Shown: piece after piece, positions 63,401-64,000 of the stretch | Position numbering within the stretch: the first letter of the stretch is position 1 | How the letters are laid out: each line of letters opens with the position of its first letter | DNA from: Mauremys mutica | Lineage: Eukaryota; Chordata; Testudines; Geoemydidae | Assembly: GCF_020497125.1 (NCBI RefSeq) | Contig: NC_059080.1 | Coordinates: 44,891,563-44,955,562, forward strand | Direction of reading: 5' to 3' | DNA length: 64,000 nucleotides | The notes under the pieces: model-generated | Told to the model about the DNA's origin: nothing | The model's database searches: none | Seen by the model: only the letters and a program-made list of their open reading frames with translations | Translations under genes and position numbers: made by a program

Positions 63401-63629
63401 CATCCCATACTCATGGCAATAAATTCTTTTTAGCTCCCCCACGCCATCACATTTTCTATATGTAACAGTTAGACACCTGAAGTTTTTTGTAATTTATTTT
63501 CCAGAAGCTAATGCCTCTAGTCGCCCTTCAGTTAATGGAAAGAAAATCTTACTTTCTTCAATGGTCTCTCAACAGCCTTTTGATCAGATTGCTAATAATA
63601 TCACAAACAAGAAAAGAGCATATTTTCAG
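36321..63629 (+). CDS. FSIP2: FSIP2 (fibrous sheath interacting protein 2), N-terminal exons, incomplete at 3'
   Basis: Eight exons (36321-36425, 44266-44391, 50748-50909, 53941-54080, 54397-54541, 55957-56067, 56754-56853, 63505-63629) join in one frame for 338 codons, all GT-AG. FSIP2 is a very large sperm-tail protein of the fibrous sheath that binds AKAP4 and is needed for flagellum assembly. Recognition rests on [28 protein letters not shown], the signature [13 protein letters not shown] and [37 protein letters not shown] and [12 protein letters not shown], in the order of mammalian FSIP2. Exons 4-7 form a Lys/Glu-rich coiled coil. The exon expected after ENK (mammalian text VVCTL...KLDFERN) is not found. 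The start may be ATG 36321 or 36357. The giant downstream exons lie beyond the window. Confidence 0.87.
37161..38590 (-). pseudogene. CR1 ORF2, reverse transcriptase part (outer element)
   Basis: The minus-strand frame 38292-37768 gives [51 protein letters not shown] and a FAGDTKLGG box. The last is a mutated FADD, so the polymerase aspartate pair is damaged. Frames 38628-38443 and 37835-37161 add the palm/thumb remnants ([35 protein letters not shown]). Several stops and shifts interrupt it. Confidence 0.85.
38591..41097 (+). mobile_element. CR1 LINE nested in the antisense CR1, plus strand
   Basis: It is flanked by an exact 7-bp duplication CTCATTA (38584-38590, 41098-41104). It is 5'-truncated within the endonuclease and ends with GGTTGGACTAGATGACCTCC and TATTCTATGATTCT. 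One main frame runs nearly the whole length with a handful of isolated stops, so it is much younger than its host element. Confidence 0.95.
38603..41015 (+). pseudogene. CR1 ORF2 (endonuclease-reverse transcriptase), nested copy
   Basis: The order is endonuclease part [16 protein letters not shown] and [10 protein letters not shown]; linker; reverse transcriptase with [61 protein letters not shown] and the intact polymerase box FADDTKLGG (about 40215-40240); thumb [15 protein letters not shown]-terminal [16 protein letters not shown]. Stops at about 39118, 39505, 39658, 40618 and 40909 are single-base changes in an otherwise continuous frame. The N-terminal endonuclease half is missing. Confidence 0.92.
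41345..42308 (-). pseudogene. CR1 ORF2, endonuclease part (outer element)
   Basis: On the minus strand: [30 protein letters not shown] and [20 protein letters not shown], then in another frame [27 protein letters not shown] and [10 protein letters not shown]. These are the conserved apurinic/apyrimidinic endonuclease motifs (N, E, GDFN, SDH). A frameshift lies near 41915. The frame continues to 40966-41345 material such as [16 protein letters not shown]. Confidence 0.88.
42472..43613 (-). pseudogene. CR1 ORF1 with PHD-like zinc finger and SGNH esterase domain
   Basis: The first part (43613-43137) has a Cys-rich [13 protein letters not shown]...[10 protein letters not shown] finger and a following Glu/Arg-rich coiled coil. 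The second part (43119-42472) is a lipase/esterase of the SGNH type: [11 protein letters not shown] (Ser nucleophile), [13 protein letters not shown] (Gly-Asn block) and [14 protein letters not shown] (Asp/His). The catalytic residues are all visible. CR1 ORF1 proteins bind RNA, and the esterase may act on lipids. A frameshift separates the two parts. Confidence 0.88.
44266..44391 (+). CDS. FSIP2: FSIP2 coding exon 2
   Basis: A 126-bp phase 0-0 exon between TTCTTTTTCTAG and CAG|GTAAAA. It encodes [20 protein letters not shown], strongly matching the FSIP2 LLDLPLG-KLPVIPG region. Confidence 0.88.
44578..46151. mobile_element. Long hAT element, CAGGGGCGGCT family, with internal insertions
   Basis: It starts CAGGGGTGGCTCTAGGAACC and ends AACCTAGAGCCGGTCCTG. 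Exact 8-bp duplications ATCAGTGT flank it (44570-44577, 46152-46159). At 1574 bp it is far longer than its sisters because a C-rich segment (about 44815-45520, opening TAGGGAGACCATATTTTAAC) seems inserted. GGGGCGGCAG repeats occur at 45840-46100. No transposase is found. Confidence 0.92.
46160..47404 (+). other. FSIP2 intron 2, unassigned part
   Basis: I recognise no repeat, exon or RNA gene in this stretch. Confidence 0.45.
47413..47925. mobile_element. hAT-like non-autonomous element
   Basis: It starts CAGGGCTCTACCAAACTC and ends AATTTAATAGAGCTCTA. Exact 8-bp duplications CCCATAAG flank it (47405-47412, 47926-47933). Within it, CAGCGTTTCTCAAACTGTGG at 47534 looks like the left end of another hAT whose right end I could not find. 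Confidence 0.9.
47934..50747 (+). other. FSIP2 intron 2, remainder
   Basis: Nothing is assigned. Short open frames have no domain. The acceptor of exon 3 (AATATTTTTGCAG) ends at 50747. Confidence 0.45.
50748..50909 (+). CDS. FSIP2: FSIP2 coding exon 3
   Basis: A 162-bp phase 0-0 exon encoding [18 protein letters not shown], then [20 protein letters not shown] and [11 protein letters not shown]. This is the most distinctive FSIP2 block. The donor AAA|GTAGGT is acceptable but not optimal. Confidence 0.92.
50910..53940 (+). other. FSIP2 intron 3, expected exon absent
   Basis: A MIR/CORE-SINE-like remnant (GTTAAGTGACTTACCCAGAA) lies at about 51620-51680. A scan of all frames found no exon encoding the VVCTL...YRQYLTSLKLDFERN segment that follows NENK in FSIP2. 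Splicing exon 3 directly to 53941 keeps the frame, because both junctions are phase 0. Confidence 0.55.
53941..54080 (+). CDS. FSIP2: FSIP2 coding exon with EKQV...EWLLREE
   Basis: The acceptor CTCAATTTTCAG ends at 53940 and the donor AACAG|GTACAG follows 54080 (phase 2). It encodes [14 protein letters not shown]...[20 protein letters not shown], parallel to mammalian IEKQVNKL...EWLLQEG...IRNR. Confidence 0.85.
54397..54541 (+). CDS. FSIP2: FSIP2 coding exon with [10 protein letters not shown]
   Basis: It follows TTTTCTTAAAAG and completes the Arg codon left by the previous exon, then reads [18 protein letters not shown] to LNLRKKMEE. The donor is GAGGAG|GTTAGA (phase 0). The open frame runs on into the intron, but the family alignment and the next exon support this donor. 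Confidence 0.83.
55058..55249. repeat. Fold-back pair of an interspersed repeat
   Basis: The left arm GAGAGACAAGGTGGGTGAGG... (55058-55146) is followed at once by its diverged reverse complement ending CCTCACCCACCTTGTCTCTC (to about 55220), then CAATATCCTGGGACCAGC. The unit is the same repeat seen singly at 14346-14465. Confidence 0.85.
55465..55700 (+). mobile_element. LINE (CR1-related) 3' fragment, plus strand
   Basis: GGGAACAGCTTACCAAGAG, GGTGGACTCTCCAGCACTG and the ending TTCTGGCCTTGGAATTATAG match the 3' part of a CR1-type LINE (the RVV.SP...F..RLDDFL motif when translated). It is 5'-truncated. Confidence 0.7.
55957..56067 (+). CDS. FSIP2: FSIP2 coding exon with [15 protein letters not shown]
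   Basis: The acceptor GATCTTTAG ends at 55956 and the donor AAAAAG|GTATAT follows 56067. The 37 residues [20 protein letters not shown]...REEKAKK align with the mammalian EWKTKEMLLLTKIGEEVKRE block. Confidence 0.88.
56178..56263 (+). mobile_element. CR1 3' fragment, plus strand
   Basis: GGGATTGGTCCTGCTTTGAG, GGTTGGACTAGCTGACCTCC and CCTGATATTCTGTGAT form the standard CR1 3' end, truncated to under 90 bp. Confidence 0.9.
56754..56853 (+). CDS. FSIP2: FSIP2 coding exon with [12 protein letters not shown]
   Basis: The acceptor AATACTCTAG ends at 56753 and the donor CCAGG|GTAAGC follows 56853 (phase 1). It encodes [20 protein letters not shown] then a Glu-rich tail, matching mammalian LLEKKMAYHLQKL. 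Confidence 0.88.
57151..57372. mobile_element. hAT MITE, CAGGGGCGGCT family, copy 4
   Basis: It starts CAGGGGCGGCTCCAGGCACC and ends CCTAGAGCCGCCCCTG, with exact 8-bp duplications CCCCACAA (57143-57150, 57373-57380). The interior is a long GC-rich palindrome. Open frames crossing it are not genes. Confidence 0.95.
57539..57741. mobile_element. Short LTR-like element (TG...CA, 203 bp)
   Basis: Its ends are TGTAAC and GTTACA, perfect 6-bp inverted repeats in the TG...CA style, and ACTG is duplicated on both sides (57535-57538, 57742-57745). No coding content or clear poly(A) signal is seen, so it may be a solo miniature LTR. Confidence 0.65.
57770..58150 (-). mobile_element. CR1-family 3' fragment, minus strand
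   Basis: In antisense it carries the 3' part of ORF2 and the UTR: GGCAATTTGTCCCAGTGCTT, GACAGGAAGTTTTTCCTAAT, and CCCAGTCTTCTCCAGACTAA (the LFSLEK motif on the minus strand). It is moderately diverged. Confidence 0.85.
58239..58565 (+). mobile_element. MIR-type SINE, interrupted by a MITE
   Basis: CCCATTTTCCAGATGGGGAA, ACTTGCCCAAGGTCAGCCAG and CTATCCACTAGGCCACA form the conserved MIR core and tail. The MITE at 58422-58545 inserted at AGGCCACA and duplicated it. The tail continues as CACTGCCTT. Confidence 0.85.
58422..58545. mobile_element. Short hAT-like MITE, TAGGGTGACC family
   Basis: It starts TAGGGTGACCAAATGTCC and ends GTCTGGTTACCCGA. Exact 8-bp duplications AGGCCACA flank it (58414-58421, 58546-58553). 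It is the sister of 2617-2732. Confidence 0.95.
58771..59558 (-). pseudogene. Gmr1-like Pol: integrase tail fused to reverse transcriptase
   Basis: The minus-strand frame 59558-59121 encodes [19 protein letters not shown] and [10 protein letters not shown] (integrase C-terminal GPY/F-type module), then [20 protein letters not shown], the lead-in to a Ty3 reverse transcriptase. After a frameshift at about 59100 (C run), 59091-58771 gives [46 protein letters not shown] and [12 protein letters not shown]. The catalytic YxDD block should follow but is lost in the broken sequence left of 58771. Confidence 0.88.
59530..60070 (-). pseudogene. Gmr1-like Gag SCAN segment and integrase C-terminal start
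   Basis: On the minus strand, 60070-59775 holds a SCAN/capsid-like stretch ([19 protein letters not shown]). It passes directly into [19 protein letters not shown] and [11 protein letters not shown]...[12 protein letters not shown], which is integrase C-terminal. The nucleocapsid, protease and integrase core that should lie between are missing, so an internal deletion lies near 59770. Confidence 0.78.
60083..60957 (-). mobile_element. LTR-like insertion within the Gmr1-like element
   Basis: This segment separates the two Gag parts. On the minus strand it ends with an AATAAA (about 60145-60155), GTGGCATCTTTGTTTTGCC and CTGTACAACTACA, an LTR-style 3' end. At its other end a unit of about 45 bp containing AACAGAAGTTACA repeats nearly three times (60834-60945). 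Exact limits and the duplicated target are not resolved. Confidence 0.55.
60965..61477 (-). pseudogene. Gmr1-like Gag N-terminal region
   Basis: From Met at 61477 the minus strand encodes an Ala/Glu/Arg-rich heptad-like coiled coil ([38 protein letters not shown]). A stop follows near 61280. It then continues through [16 protein letters not shown] text to [20 protein letters not shown], the conserved segment that precedes the SCAN region in these Gag proteins. Confidence 0.75.
61634..62912 (-). mobile_element. 5' LTR of the Gmr1-like element (about 1.28 kb)
   Basis: On the minus strand it starts TGTGATGTTG and ends AACCTGTCACA, so the ends form the inverted pair TGTGA/TCACA. A TATA-type AGCTATATAAGG lies near 62304-62315 and a TTTAATAAAATCAC poly(A)-type signal near 62020-62035. 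A CR1 fragment (62740-62872) is inserted near its start. The right partner LTR is not in the window. Confidence 0.8.
62740..62872 (+). mobile_element. CR1 3' fragment inside the Gmr1-like LTR
   Basis: GAGGTTTTTAAGGTCAGGTT, GGTTGGACTAGATGACCTCC and the terminal TATTCTATGATTCTATGATT are the canonical CR1 3' end. Confidence 0.93.
63039..63215. repeat. Fold-back pair of a second interspersed repeat
   Basis: The left arm GCAGCAAAGAGTCCTGTGGC... (63039-63096) and the right arm ending CACAGGACTCTTTGCTGC (63121-63179) are nearly perfect inverted copies with a 24-base centre. The right arm continues into ACAGATCCAGACTAACACGG, the tail of the repeat. The family is widespread in reptile DNA, but I cannot name it. 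Confidence 0.88.
63505..63629 (+). CDS. FSIP2: FSIP2 coding exon, last in window
   Basis: The acceptor AATTTATTTTCCAG ends at 63504 and the donor TTTCAG|GTATGA follows 63629. It completes the phase 1 codon and encodes [20 protein letters not shown] to [10 protein letters not shown], phase 0 at the end. It is less conserved than earlier exons, so support is mainly splice signals and frame. Confidence 0.72.
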
Positions 63630-64000
63630 GTATGAACTGATTGCACATACAGATCTCCAGACATAAAACTAAAAGTAACATAAAAGTAAAAGTTGTCATA
63701 TTGCACATATGAAATGTATTGTTATGTATAAGTCACCAGATGCCACTGTTATCTATACTCTTATAAGTTCTTTTTGTAGGCTGTGAGTGGGGTACAATCT
63801 TTGAAGAAAAGTTGTATTGTTGTTAGTTTTGTGATGCATCTTCTTCTGGGGGAAGATGTTGCAAATGGGAAGAGAGTTTGTGCTCTCTCTCTCTTTCTCT
63901 CTCCACCTTAATCTCTCTGGCTAGAGTCAATTATTATGGCAGAGTTGCTTCCTGGGAATCAGGCACTGGTGCTTGCGCTGAGATTTTTGAAAGCGGAATT
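63630..64000 (+). other. FSIP2 intron, to window end
   Basis: Apart from a short CTCTCT run near 63880-63905, nothing is recognised. Confidence 0.5.

Noticed and set aside
1..64000. CRISPR array, rRNA operon or bacterial-type operon
   Set aside because: No regularly spaced direct repeats of that type, no rRNA sequence and no polycistronic gene layout. The DNA is vertebrate.

Overview
This is vertebrate nuclear DNA, almost certainly from a hidden-necked (cryptodiran) turtle. The evidence is several tRNA-derived SINEs of the turtle Cry type sharing a 3' tail with CR1, abundant CR1 LINEs of several subfamilies, PIF/Harbinger and hAT elements, a SCAN-Gag (Gmr1-like) Ty3 element, and spliced genes with GT-AG introns. 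Species assignment is inference; the repeats are what I can see.

Two host genes are present, both on the + strand. (1) A complete NEK-family protein kinase gene (5480-12307): four coding exons join in one frame to 511 codons, and the whole kinase domain lies in the first 1126-bp exon. (2) The 5' part of FSIP2 (fibrous sheath interacting protein 2, sperm tail): eight coding exons from 36321 to 63629 join in frame to 338 codons and the gene runs off the right edge. One conserved exon expected between 50909 and 53941 is not found.

Between them (14721 to about 35243) lies a stack of nested elements. An endogenous retrovirus with a tRNA-His-type primer binding site carries three separate PIF/Harbinger insertions, each with its own 3-bp TNA duplication. 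Harb1 (15135-19935, TSD TCA) splits the primer binding site, a 295-bp MITE (TSD TTA) sits further in, and Harb2 (starts 24551, TSD TGA) splits pol. Harb1 keeps an open transposase gene, a two-exon Myb/SANT gene on the opposite strand with one frameshift, and a third small ORF inside the Myb intron. The third ORF is conserved at protein level in Harb2.

About 28.57-32.85 kb is inverted. It carries the antisense 3' LTR, polypurine tract, env/pol remnants, the detached right end of Harb2 and the 5' piece of a CR1. Flipping this one segment repairs Harb2, the provirus (both LTR edges then show the same 4-bp duplication, AAAC) and the CR1 at once. It is either a real inversion or an assembly error.

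FSIP2 intron 1 (36426-44265) is almost entirely a full-length CR1 in antisense, with PHD-like and esterase ORF1, endonuclease and reverse transcriptase. A second CR1 (38591-41097) is nested in it with a 7-bp duplication. The last FSIP2 intron in the window (56854-63504) holds the SCAN-Gag Ty3 element (minus strand, 1.28-kb LTR) in which the integrase tail precedes reverse transcriptase, interrupted by an LTR-like insertion. At least eight non-autonomous hAT elements with 8-bp duplications are scattered through the window. Remaining intergenic and intronic stretches show nothing I can assign.
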